Shown one piece after another: positions 1-9,855 of a stretch of DNA of 64,000 bases. Each line of letters begins with the position of its first letter. The first letter of the stretch is position 1. Origin of the DNA: Opisthocomus hoazin (Eukaryota; Chordata; Aves; Opisthocomiformes; Opisthocomidae); the NCBI RefSeq assembly GCF_030867145.1, contig NC_134433.1, positions 8,693,216 to 8,757,215 on the forward strand, given 5' to 3'. Below the pieces are notes generated by a model. The model ran no database searches. It saw only the letters and a program-made list of their open reading frames with translations, and was not told the origin of the DNA. A program made the translations under genes and the position numbers.

Positions 1-2700
1 TCCTACCAGCGTAGAACGTGCTGTACCTCTAGACATTAGATTTGGGTCCAGTTCCAGCAGGATTGTTGGGGAGTGGGAGTGTATTTGGAGGCTTCCTGTT
101 AACATTAAGCCTCTGGCCTTGAAGGAAGGATTCTGAACTGGTAGTGTGGTGCTGGGCATTTGGATTAAGCTGCAGTACTTTTATCTAGGCTGGTTGTGCT
201 CTCTTAAACATGCTGAATCTGTAAAAATTCAACACCATGTTGTCTAGGTAAACAGGAAAAATACTTTGCTGATAAGGTTATGGTTTGGTGGGCAAAGGCT
301 TCAGTCAGGAAAAAGTGTGTACATAAGCAAACTACATGCTGTACTAAGGCTGTTTTCATCCCAAGAGGTGAACCCAGGTTTAGACTCAACTCAGCATTCC
401 TCATCTCGACTCCATGAACTGGTGTGCATTGATTTAATGACTGTTATCTCCAGTGTACAATATGGACAAGTTGACACATTGCCCTACTTGGAATAGTGAC
501 TTGTCAGTCTTAATGAGTAAGATGAGATGATAAACCAGGCTGCTGCTTTTATGGGAGACTTGCTTGAGGTTTTTCTCAAACTTGTACAAGAAAAGGACAG
601 AAGAGGGTGTAATTGCTGACACTGCACGATGAATTTCACATCAAGTATCACCTGATCTGCACTTTGATCTTCCAATATGCATATATAATAACTGGAATCT
701 CACCGTTGTAACACTAGAGAAATAATGGATGATAATACAAATTTGCCTCACTGTTTAATGTCTGCTGCTGTCATGTTCTAACAGAATGCCCTGGGTGACA
801 CAACTGGTCTCTAACACAGTTGCTAATACAAATGGTGTGTCTCTTGCATAATATTCTAGAGGTGGAAAATAATGGTGTCTGAAGCATTTAACTGCAAGCT
901 ACAGTTTGTGGGGGTTTTTTTTTTTGAGTGAAGTAGATAATGGAGAAGGTACTTCTAGTGCATTGCTTTCTGATGTTTCAGAGTATCACTGGCTGCAAGT
1001 CTCTAGCAGTGCAAGATAATGATGGAGAGAAAGTGCATTTGGTGAAAGAAGTCGTGACCATTATCATGGGATACACTTGTGCATTTCCTTCTTGGTTTGG
1101 AGCTGTAGTGCTGTGGAGTGGCAAGTGTGTGCTCAGAATACTGAAAGATAGTGGTAGAGGAGTGCTCTTGCAAAGCCAGAGCCTATGGACTTCAACTTAA
1201 TTGGAAAACTGCACAATATATAATCGATAAAGCATTTAAACATCACTTTTTCAGTGACTTCTGTGGACAGGGTGAGGGAAACAGGGAGCTCAGTTCTAAC
1301 AGAATAAGCAACCTTTTAAATGATGAAAAATGCAGGTCTTGTGAAAATTCAACTTAATAGAAAGTTTCAGGCTGGCTAGTTACTCTTTCAAAAAGTAGAA
1401 TATTAATTGCAACTGCCTGAAACTCTGGGAGAGGTCTGGGAAACCACATGTAATACTCTTAGTTTGCTGTTTACATCCAGTACTGTACCAGCTTTCTTAC
1501 TGAAGTCTGAAAGGAAAGTTAGGGTTACTGATAAGCTAGAGTACAGCCTGAAGTGTTAATTAAATTTAAAGCAACTACAGTGAATTTGATAATTTTAAAG
1601 TGCCTTTGAGATAGTTTCCTTCCAGCCAACTCTAAATAGCTTTCTGCCAGAGTTAAAGAGGAAAAGCTCACAACCTGAACCAAAACCCGAGTTAGTTCTA
1701 GTTCAGCTAAAGAGGCTGACCCCACCAACAGCTGGTGGGGCTCAGTCCTTTATGCACTCTGCCTAGTGTTGGTCTGAACTCCCAGACCTCCGAGATTTTG
1801 GGGGAGTTTTGCTGGCAATGCTCCACTGCAGGGTGCAAACACAAATGGAGGCACTCAGTAATGCAGTAGTGGTCAACACATTTCTCACTCTGTAAATAAC
1901 TGCTCTTCCTTTTTGTAGCATACTACAGTTGTGACCAAAAACCCCATCCCTCTTACCCCTGCTGTCTTTAAGTTGTATCTATTAACTCGAGACTCACATC
2001 TGCCAAGCACTGAACAACAGGGTAAATGGAAAACAAACTTCTGTCCCTGGGAAGGGATGCTGTCAAACGGGGCTTCAGGCACTTCACCAGGGTTGCATGG
2101 GAAAGTCTGTGGCGGTTCATACTGTAGCTGTTTGTTCCGAGCCTGGATTCCTTTTCATTGCAGTCACCCAGCACTCTTGCAGAACCACAAAATGTGGTCT
2201 GGCTTAAGTTTTAATTTTTGTATCTGAAAAAGGTGTAGTTGCTGTTTCGCACCACGGAGTGAGAATGTTAGTGTTGAAGGTACTAACAGAGCATAGCAAG
2301 TTGCTGGCTAAAAGCTGACAGATGCCTTAATGACTTCCTGTGCTGCAGATCAATGGCTCGTACAACTTCTCACATACTGCTTGTAAATTAACATGTAACA
2401 ATATGGGAGGCCAAGGCTGGACTTTTTTTTTTTTGTAGATCAAATGTTAATAGGCAAGTCCTCTTTTTCCTGTAACCAGCAGAGTTGGGTACTGCAGCAA
2501 ACTCATCTCTAGAAAAATTAAAGCTTGTAAGAGTGACAAAAATCATTCTGAACCTTCTAATACCCTCTGTGAAATAGAAAAGGAAGTCTTAGAACAATGG
2601 CATTTTATCTGCAGTGTTTGTCTGGAGTCATTGTAAAAATGTATTTTTCCAATATGCATTACTTTGTTGTGTAATGATTCTACTTGTAATAAAATGCATA
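1..2700 (+). other. Probable 3' UTR of a plus-strand gene starting upstream of the window
   Basis: No exon, splice-flanked open frame or repeat family is recognisable here. The stretch is unique-looking, moderately AT-rich, and closes with a plus-strand AATAAA at 2688-2693. That fits the 3' UTR of a gene entering from the left. In human, CYB5D2 is followed tail-to-tail by ANKFY1, so an ANKFY1 3' UTR is the natural guess, but no ANKFY1 coding sequence is visible to confirm it. Confidence 0.4.
2688..2693 (+). terminator. Candidate poly(A) signal AATAAA, plus strand
   Basis: AATAAA, followed within about 40 bases by a GT-rich stretch (ttgtgaggtgg). It is the first canonical hexamer on the plus strand in the window and would end the transcript assumed to cover 1-2700. 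Confidence 0.4.
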
Positions 2701-4200
2701 ACTAGATAATGCATTGTGAGGTGGAAACCTTGTTAAGAAAGTATCTTCTCTTGTAGAGACAGGTGCCCCTCTGCAAGCTATCCTTTACAAACCACGAGGA
2801 AAACTAAGGCTATAACGCTGAACTGGGCATGACAGCTTTATTCTTTGTTCTGAAATTATTCCAGGTACTCATTTTAATGTTGTGGAGCTGCTACAACTGT
2901 TCTCTTGGCTGACAAGGTCTGGCCTTACAGTTTATACCATATAGTCATCTTGATGCCTTATACTAGACTTATTTGTAATCATTCTTATGAAATAATCTGA
3001 ACTTCCTACAGGCTAGAGCTGGTTCACGGAGTAAGTTGGTTCTCAGCTCAGCTGCACTTAACTGGCCAAACTGAGCTGCACTGACCCAAAGTACCATGCT
3101 TAGTGTGTTCAGTTGTACGCTGGTGGGCAGCTGAGCCTCCTGGAAGGGCAGGTAACTGCTGCAGCTTTACTTCAGGAAGAGGAAAGCTTCCATGCAATAG
3201 CAAAACAAACCCCACCATCTTGGTGAGATTGCAATGCATTGGTCTTTTATTAATAAAAAACTTGCTTAAGTATGGATCAAGGGTGAGCTTTATGAGAGCA
3301 CTATCTTGACATGACCTCTGTGTGACTATCACAGTTTTCTTCCTCCCCCTTTTCTACCCTAGGAGAATCTAGCTGAGCTTTTGAATTAGCATAGAAACAA
3401 GATAATCTTGGAGCACTTCAGGTCAGTGAGGGAGTCCCCTTATTTGCTTTAATAGGTGACTTATTCCTAGTGCAAGACAAATTTTTTCCTCTCTAGTGTT
3501 CCCAAACAAACTGAGTAACAAGCTGTGAATGGGCTTTCAATCACCTTTAAGCAACCCCATCCCCCCTTGCCTGCCTGCAGCAGCTTATCTGATTTTTGTG
3601 TATCTTGAGATCAGAACCTTCCCCTCAGCATTCCAGCGCTATTTGCATAGTGCTCAAGCATTACAGCAAGATGAAACCTGCTTAAAAGCTACACAGCTGA
3701 TACACTCTCACTAGGCCTCCAACTTGTGATGTTGACGTGTCCTTGTGTCTACTTTTTACAGAATTTAATAATCTGGAATTTGCTATGACACTTAAAAGAC
3801 ACTTGCCAGTCATTTTTGGGGATGGTTTGACCTCTAAATGCAAGTCCTTGTTACAGAAGACATGTCCAAAAGCAGATGGCATGCTGACACAACACCCCTA
3901 AAAAGGTAGTGACAATGAAGCGCTGCTCTGCAGCTCCTTCCTGCAGGTTTCACACAGCCTTATCTGCAGGATTATTACATGAAGCGAGCAGCCCACTGCT
4001 CTCCCGAGATGGCACACGCCCGGGCCGAGTTCCAGCTCCAACAGCGTGACTGGGGCTGGAAATGCTGTGATGGCTCGGCCACACATGGGCTTCTGCTGAC
4101 GGCTGGCAGCACTGGCACAGCTGCCTGGAAGTGTCTTGGAGGACTTCTCAAGATTGTGGTGGAAAAGAAACACAACAGAACTGGGTAGGGAAAAAACCCC
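2700..4200. other. Intergenic stretch, nothing recognised
   Basis: Between the two candidate poly(A) sites I see no coding exon and no known repeat. The only distinctive element is the palindrome TTTATTAATAAA at 3246-3257, which reads as AATAAA on both strands. Confidence 0.4.
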
Positions 4201-4218
4201 AACCACTCCCTCTCCCCA

Positions 4219-4224
4219 TTTATT
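4219..4224 (-). terminator. Candidate distal poly(A) signal of CYB5D2
   Basis: TTTATT on the plus strand is AATAAA on the minus strand. Going down the minus strand it is followed by G/T-rich sequence within about 30-60 bases (a ggttggggtttttt stretch, then a ttctgttgtg stretch), a typical downstream element. Use of this site gives a 3' UTR of roughly 1.4 kb. Confidence 0.5.
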
Positions 4225-5610
4225 ACAAGCAGCATGTCCACATGTAAATCGCTGTATGGCTCCCGCGCGTGGCAGCTGCAGCCTTGTCTAAGCGTCACAG
4301 GCGAGAAGCGCTGTGGTGTGTCATGCTGTCACCACAATGGAGGGATTACTCCTGCTCGGAAAGCAGCGCTGCCGGGCCTCCTGTCATCTCACTAGTTGTT
4401 GCTAGTGTGGGACTTGCTTTACAGGTGGTAGTAGCCCAAAGCTTGCGTTTATAAATGCCTCTATAAATAGGTGGCAGCTGCCTGAAGGCAAAGAACTGAA
4501 CACAGCTCAGCAGGGATCTGTGCCGCTGCTGGACCCTGTGTAACCTGGGTGTCTCTCCTGAGGCTGCAGCTCCCCAGAACCTGATTCTAACAGTAGACTC
4601 TACAGCAACCAGGAACTGCCTCCCTGCAGCCCGTGGTTTACAGCACCTAGGCCCTACACAGGTAATCCCTTGTCCCTTTTGGCCCCGCACAGAAATGGTA
4701 ATAACTTGCCCTGCTCTTCTAGGAGTCACTCATCTTACTGAATTGTGCCAGCTGTGATAAAATATGTGATGGACTTCCAGAGAGCTGGGCCTGGTGAGAG
4801 TGCCGCCAGCCTCCAGTTACAGCCGATGGATGGGTACCAGATGGGAGGAGGTCATACACCAGCGTGGGAGCAGGAGGCAGATAACAACCGGTCGGTCATG
4901 TTGCGACATAGCTTTGGTTATTGCTTGTTTCAAACTACCAATTCTTGATCTGAGTAGTTTGAAAGCAGTGAACCAGAGGACCAGGATGGTGAGGTGAATA
5001 CAATACAGAACAATGATCCTCACAGGTGGTTTCCGATATCTTCTTTGCACAGTATTCAGTACAAACACTAAATGAGGAAACGCAGCTATGACCTTTGCCT
5101 TCTGTATTCCAAGAATTAGATAAAGCTCGTGTATAACCAAACTGCACAAGTTCATAGATAATAAGTATCTTAATTATAGGAGAAATTGCAGGCTTCTTCC
5201 TGCTACCTTTATACTCTGGAGTAGATCAGGTGACGGGGAAGGAGCATTAGCACTACCATGCAGTAGGCAGAGTTCAAGCAACTGGAGGGCTGGGCATCAA
5301 CTGAGCTCAGCGATGCCGCAGCAGCTCTTGGGCTCACTCCTCCAAACACAACACACTGCGCCCACCGCCCTGCACACAAGCATCTATTTCCTGACTGCAG
5401 AAGAAATCAATTTTTAATCAATTTTTATAATTCAGGCTGTGCACCTTACTTGGCTAAAGTGTTTCCTCCTTCTCTCATCTCCACGCGTTAAAGAAGAGTC
5501 TCAGATAACACGGTTTAGTTACTGCTCCCTTTCCACAGGCGGAAGGGCACGAAGCTGGAGCTGCCCACCCACCTGCAGGACTCCACGCCCCTCGGACCCA
5601 GCGCCGGGCA
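4225..5610 (-). other. CYB5D2: Probable CYB5D2 3' UTR
   Basis: Lies between the stop codon and the distal AATAAA. It holds no supported coding exon and no recognised repeat. The extent is inferred only from poly(A) signals. Confidence 0.45.
5413..5418 (-). terminator. Candidate proximal poly(A) signal (ATTAAA) of CYB5D2
   Basis: TTTAAT on the plus strand reads ATTAAA on the minus strand, 193 bases past the CYB5D2 stop codon. A TTGTGTG element lies about 40 bases further on. It would give a short 3' UTR of about 0.2 kb as an alternative to the distal site. Confidence 0.35.
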
Positions 5611-5824
5611 TCACGCTGTGGGGACGCACTGCTCGGCCAGTGGATGGCAGCCCGCATACTCCTCCAGGTGAGGATCATCCAGGTCGCCGCGGTCGCCGTG
5701 CTCGGCGGAGTCCGGCTGGCCCCACGGGGCACCAGTGGTCCTCACACACACGCAGTGACTCCCCCTCGAACCAGGGCGGTACAGCTTCCGAGGGACTCCA
5801 GCCCAGTCTCTGGTCACTCCCCCA
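5611..5824 (-). CDS. CYB5D2: CYB5D2 coding exon 4 (terminal)
   Basis: Residues 192-262 and TGA at 5613-5611. Acceptor ttcctag|tgg. It encodes [24 protein letters not shown] and a conserved [15 protein letters not shown] tail; human ends in a similar CPPLA-type sequence. Confidence 0.94.
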
Positions 5825-8800
5825 CTAGGAACGGAAAATTAAAATACATCACTCTCCAAACCTGTGGAAACGCTTCCAGCAAATTGAGAATCATTAGATA
5901 AAAACCAAGACAATCTGGGAGAGTTAGAACTAACGATACACTCGCTGAGGGAGACTTTGCTCCCGACAGCCAACATCCCACAGCTTTCTGATACCTTTTT
6001 ATTGGCTGTGCTTCAGAAACCTGTGGCCTGAGCCTGGTTTCATCAGTGCTGCTACATGCTCTCACCCTTCTGGGAGCAACCAACTTCTGCTTCCCACGTT
6101 TCTATTGCTAGGAAAGGAATCATAGCCTCATGTGGCACAGCATGTCTAGCGGAATAATGCCTTTTTTGGGGGTAGCCAATTGCTCACAGATAACCACACA
6201 CCACCTTCTGTGCTGTGACTGAACACAGTGACTTTGAGTACTTGGGCAAAATTAAAAAAACAGAAAAGTCTCAATTACTTCCACAACTACTTCACAGTGT
6301 CTCTTTATGGGCTAAACCCTGCCTGTTCCCCTCACTACTGCATCTTTTCAGCCTGGAAACTCTTACACAAGAGACTGCCACACAACACCCAGTCCCAAGG
6401 CTGCTTGTCCCAAGGCTGCTTGTCCCAAGGCTGCACCCAAGCTCGGTCACGCACAGAAGCGGATCCCTCGAGGCATGCAGTGCTACTGGTGTACGGAAAT
6501 AAAGCCTAAGCATTTTGCAGTGCGGTCTGTGAAGTGATTTTATCTTAAACCAAAATAGTCCCTAAACTGAGAGAGGAATACAACTAAATAGGCCAAGCAG
6601 CAAATGACTACTCAAAGCTCAACCTAATTTTTATGTGGTTTTAAGTGAAAACTGTTGTGGCCGTAGCCTGTGAGACAGGCTGCGAAACTGTCTGAAAAAC
6701 ACGAGCCAAGCCTTGCAGTCCTGGCAGGTGAGAAAACCTGTTTGAATGCAGCAGACTGTCCCAGTGGGATTCTTTCCTGTTCTCCTGAGAACAGGAGGAT
6801 CACGTGCACATGTGGCAAATTCTGAAACCTGATTTTGAATCCAGTGTGACAGGAGAGTTTTTGCCTCAGAAATAAAATTCCTAAAAGTATTAATGATTGG
6901 GATGAGACTGTATTTTCCTTTTACCCGCTCACCAGGCCAGTCAGCAGAGCTCCCCTCCGCTACCTCACACTGGAGAACATTTTCACCAGCCCAACCTACA
7001 CCTCCGTGCAACTCCAGACTGGGTGGAGGCTACCAGCAGCTGCTGGACTGGCAGAGAAAATCTAAGGACTCTGATTCACACAGGAGCAGTGGAGAACAGC
7101 ACTGCTGCTCCTTGCCCCCTGGCTCTGCCTCTGTCAGAAAGCACAGCCTGAGGAATGCAGACAGGGGAAGGGACCATGCCCGGCATATTCCAGCAATGCC
7201 AGCACTTGGCACATCAGGACCAACCTGTGCCCTTCTGCGGAGAAGTGAGCAGACCTCACCTACACACTACAGAGTGCGGTGGCTACAGGAGCCGGAACAT
7301 CTTCCTACGCCACTCCTGCTAGCAGAGGCAATGACAAAGCTCAGAGCATCCCAAAACAGGGCAGAAATGCTCCGCTCCAAAGGGTCCAGGCATGACAGCA
7401 CGAAGGCAGAGTTTACCTCTGTCTAGAGCACCAGAATCGGCTGCCCTTAGCAGAGCTCCATTCAGAGTTGCAGGGTGGGAACTGCTGCTTCCTCTGCTTG
7501 CTTTCTGCGTGGAACTTCAGAGCTTCCTCAATCGCAGCCTCAGCCTGCCTCAAGGCTTCTGTTGGTGCCCCATTTTCATCATAGAATCTGCCCACCAGCA
7601 TCCCTGTGAGAGAAGACCAATTAACACCACGGTGTTTCCAGGTAAGGAAAATGAATGGTTCAGGTTTTTTTTAAAAAAATATGTTATTTAAAGACAAAAA
7701 AAGGAGGCTCTTGCCATGGCCCAGTTTTAAAACCGAACTGAGCTTACACCCCTTCCGTTTTTGGTCACACAGCAATTTACCCATATCAATAAATCCATGC
7801 AGGCCAAGCTTAGGCACAGACTCATTAAAGGTCAGAAAGTCAACCCCACCTTCAGCTGCAGAACCCAGAAGTCTCACAGAATCACAGAATGTTCGGGGTT
7901 GGAAGGGACCTCTGTGGGTCACCCAGTCCAACCCCCTGCCCAAGCAGGGTCACCCAGAGCAGGCTGCAGAGGACCTTGTCCAGGCAGGTCTGGAATATCT
8001 CCAGAGAAGGAGACTCCACCACCTCCCTGGGCAGCCTGTTCCAGGGCTCCATCACCCTCAGAGGGAAGAAGTTCTTCCTCATGTTCAGCTGGAGCTTCCT
8101 CTGCTTCAGTTTGTGCCTGTTGCCCCTTGTCCTGTCGCTGGGCACCACTGAAGAGTCTGGCCCCGTCCTCCTGACACCCACCCTTCAGATATTTATAAGC
8201 ATTGATAAGGTCCCCTCTCAGCCTTCCCTTCTTCAGGCTGAACAAGCCCAGCTCCCTCAGCCTTTCCTCGTAGGACAGATGCTCCAGTCCCCTCATCAAC
8301 CTCATTCCCCAGAACAGCTTCCCCGCACCACCGCTCCGACGGCCTCCTCAGCCCCACCAGTGCCAGCACTCGCAGCAGACGAGCGAAAGCCAGGCAGAGA
8401 GCTGCAGCTGGCAGCGTGCGGTAGGAGCACTGCTGAGCTTCGCCATGGAGGAAGGCAGCCCTCCAAGCAGGCCTGATGTGGCGGCCGCTCCAGCCGATCC
8501 CCGACAGGCCTCGGCGCAACCCTTGCCGAGGCGGCCATGCTGCAGACGGGAGCACCGCGTCCCCTGACCTTGCCCACTCACTCCCCTCCGCGCACCTTTC
8601 CATCGCCAGAGCCACCTTACCCACAGGCTGGTAGTTGTCGCCGTAGAAGGAGAGCCAGCTGCGGATGGCGAGCATCTCGCCCGGCGACAGAGCCGAGACA
8701 TCATCCACCAGCCCCGCTGGGGTGAAGTCGCCGGTGGCGAACGCCCTGCTGGCATCTCTCCCTGGGGAGAGACGGGTGGTGAGCCCCAGCCAGCTCCCCG

Positions 8801-9117
8801 CACCCTGTCAGGCCCCAGCCAGGCCCGAACTCGCAGCCCCGGAGGCCTCCCCCTGCCCCGCCGGTGGTACCCGCGAGGCCGCTGTAGGCGCCGCCGGGGC
8901 CGTAGTGCTTTCGGCCGCGCTCCACGTCGAAGACGCGGCCCAGCACGGCGAGGTAGAGCCCGGGCTGCCCCGGCGCCCCGCGGTACCGGGCCAGCTGGGC
9001 GGCGCTCAGCAGGCGGCGGCGGGCGGGCAGCAGCCAGGCGCGGGGATCGAACCCGCGGCCCAGCAGGCAGGCGGCCCCCAGGCACAGCAGCGCCGCCACC
9101 GCCGCCCCCCGCCGCAT
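5611..9117 (-). CDS. CYB5D2: Neuferricin (cytochrome b5 domain-containing protein 2), complete, 4 exons
   Basis: Complete minus-strand gene, coding exons 9117-8871, 8761-8621, 7603-7417 and 5824-5611, all GT-AG, giving 262 aa plus TGA; the human protein is about 264 aa. The family is MAPR-type heme-binding cytochrome b5-like proteins related to PGRMC1; neuferricin is reported to be secreted and neurogenic. Residues 1-21 are a hydrophobic N-terminal signal or anchor. The b5-like core runs from about 35 to 130 and includes [13 protein letters not shown] (53-65) and [20 protein letters not shown] (71-90). Tyr78 aligns with the axial heme tyrosine of PGRMC1. The C-terminal half has the family signatures PPCNSEWSS (172-180), GVPRKLY (201-207) and CVCVRTTG (216-223) plus several cysteines suited to disulfides. 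The start ATG (9117) has a weak context (CCC before it, C after), but the next residues fit the signal peptide. It lies head-to-head with ZZEF1 as in mammals. Intron 2 carries a CR1 fragment. Confidence 0.95.
6393..6434. repeat. 15-bp tandem repeat, about 2.8 copies
   Basis: Unit TCCCAAGGCTGCTTG twice perfectly (6393-6407, 6408-6422) and a third partial copy. It lies in CYB5D2 intron 3. Confidence 0.85.
7417..7603 (-). CDS. CYB5D2: CYB5D2 coding exon 3
   Basis: Residues 130-191: [12 protein letters not shown], an alpha-helical acidic stretch, then [18 protein letters not shown]. Acceptor ctcacag|gga, donor agag|gtaaac, phase 2. Intron 3 (5825-7416) is unique sequence apart from a short 15-bp tandem repeat at 6393-6434. 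Confidence 0.93.
7874..8310 (-). repeat. CR1 LINE fragment (3' end) in CYB5D2 intron 2
   Basis: The plus strand starts with tcacagaatcacagaat, the complement of the CR1 terminal ATTCTGTG repeats, followed by the hallmark ggttggaagggacctctgtg. The element therefore points along the minus strand, in sense with CYB5D2. On that strand, fragments of the reverse transcriptase C-terminus are readable in two frames ([20 protein letters not shown]; then [10 protein letters not shown]), so the ORF is frameshifted and 5'-truncated: a dead copy. Confidence 0.93.
8621..8761 (-). CDS. CYB5D2: CYB5D2 coding exon 2
   Basis: Residues 83-129. Acceptor tctccccag|gga restores GRDASRAF; donor tgg|gtaagg. It completes the heme-binding core and the [17 protein letters not shown] helix. 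Intron 2 (7604-8620) contains a CR1 fragment at 7874-8310. Confidence 0.93.
8871..9117 (-). CDS. CYB5D2: CYB5D2 coding exon 1
   Basis: Residues 1-82: signal peptide or anchor and the first half of the b5-like fold, ending in YSGLA. Donor gcgg|gtaccac, phase 1. Very GC-rich, inside the CpG island. The 109-bp intron that follows (8762-8870) is the shortest in the gene. Confidence 0.93.
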
Positions 9118-9492
9118 GGGGCCGCGCCACCCCGCCGGGCGGGTCACGCGACCGACCCCCCGCTTCACGACGCTTTCCTCGCCGCACGGCGGCCGCGCTT
9201 GACGGCGGCGTGGCCAGCGCCCTGTGAGGCGGACGCCATCCCGCTCGCCACCGCGCCGCTTTACGGCGAGTGTCGTGCGTCGCGGCCTCACGCGCCTTTC
9301 CGGGGCGGGACTTTGCGGCGCCGGGTGTCGCTTGGCGGCAGTGTGGCGCGGCCGCCGGCGGCCGGGCGCTGACAGGAGCGGCGGGCCGGGAAGTTGCTGA
9401 CTAAGCCGGGCCGGGCGGAGCCGGGCGGAGAAGCGGGAGGAAGGAGGAGCGGCTCTGCCCAGCGTCGGAGCCTTCGGGAGGGAGGGGGGCTC
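9118..9492. promoter_or_regulatory. Bidirectional promoter between CYB5D2 and ZZEF1
   Basis: Only 375 bp separate the two start codons, which diverge. There is no TATA box. A canonical GC box (GGGGCGGG, 9302-9309) directly abuts an ETS-type CCGGAAA on the minus strand (9297-9303). The plus strand has no ATG before the ZZEF1 start, while the minus strand has one upstream ATG at 9239. Transcription start sites cannot be read from sequence. Confidence 0.8.
9165..9239 (-). CDS. Upstream ORF (24 codons) ahead of CYB5D2
   Basis: Minus-strand ATG at 9239 in a strong context (GGG before, G after) opens a basic 24-residue frame ending at TGA 9167-9165, 47 bases before the CYB5D2 ATG and out of frame with it. 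It matters only if transcription starts upstream of 9239, which is unknown. If so, it could dampen CYB5D2 translation, since the main AUG context is weak. Confidence 0.35.
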   Translation of the reverse strand: MASASQGAGHAAVKRGRRAARKAS

Positions 9493-9498
9493 ATGGGG
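9476..9498 (+). promoter_or_regulatory. Predicted G-quadruplex over the ZZEF1 start codon
   Basis: Four G-runs: 9476-9478, 9480-9482, 9484-9489 and 9495-9498, with loops of 1, 1 and 5 bases. The pattern meets the G3+N1-7 rule on the sense strand, so an RNA quadruplex in the mRNA leader is possible. The AU of the AUG falls in the last loop and its G begins the last run. Confidence 0.5.
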
Positions 9499-9855
9499 AC
9501 GGCGGCGAGCCACAGCAGCGAGGAGGAGGAGGAGGGCGCCGAGGAAGGCATGGAGGGGGCCGCCGCCGCGCCTCAGCCCGGCCCTCCCTTCCCGCCCGGC
9601 GCCGCCGCCAGCCCGGCGCCGCCGCTGCCGCCGGCCGAGGTGCTGCTGGACCAGGCCCGGCTGCGGGAGGCCACGGCGCGGCTGCGGGAGTCGGCGCTGC
9701 CCGAGTCGCTGGTGTCGCGACACCACAGCACGCTGGTGCGCTGGCTGGAGGAGCGCCTCAGCCGCGGCGACGAGGCCGTCAGCCTGGAGCAGTTCTGCGA
9801 GGTGCTGGAGAGCGTCTCCCGCCTGGCCGCCGGCTCCCGCGGGGAGAGCGAGGAG
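9493..9855 (+). CDS. ZZEF1: ZZEF1 coding exon 1
   Basis: Residues 1-121. MGTAASHSS fits the MGxxxS/T N-myristoylation pattern. A run of five Glu codons and an Ala/Pro-rich segment follow, then the conserved [19 protein letters not shown] helix. Donor gag|gtgagg, phase 0. Intron 1 is the largest (4,072 bp); its first 200 bp are still CpG- and G-run-rich, and the rest shows nothing recognisable. Confidence 0.93.

Noticed and set aside
4462..4470. Perfect TATA-like TATAAATAG on the plus strand
   Set aside because: No exon, initiator-linked frame or other promoter context follows within the CYB5D2 3' UTR region; probably chance in AT-rich sequence.
6893..7426. 177-codon plus-strand frame
   Set aside because: It lies antisense over CYB5D2 intron 3 and the edge of exon 3, with composition unlike a protein family.
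7882..8305. Minus-strand reading frames with reverse-transcriptase-like sequence
   Set aside because: These are pieces of a dead CR1 LINE, not a host gene; the frame is shifted and lacks the catalytic region.
8348..9187. A 279-codon minus-strand Arg/Gly/Pro-rich frame
   Set aside because: It is a frame shadow of CYB5D2 exons 1-2 in the CpG island, with no family resemblance.
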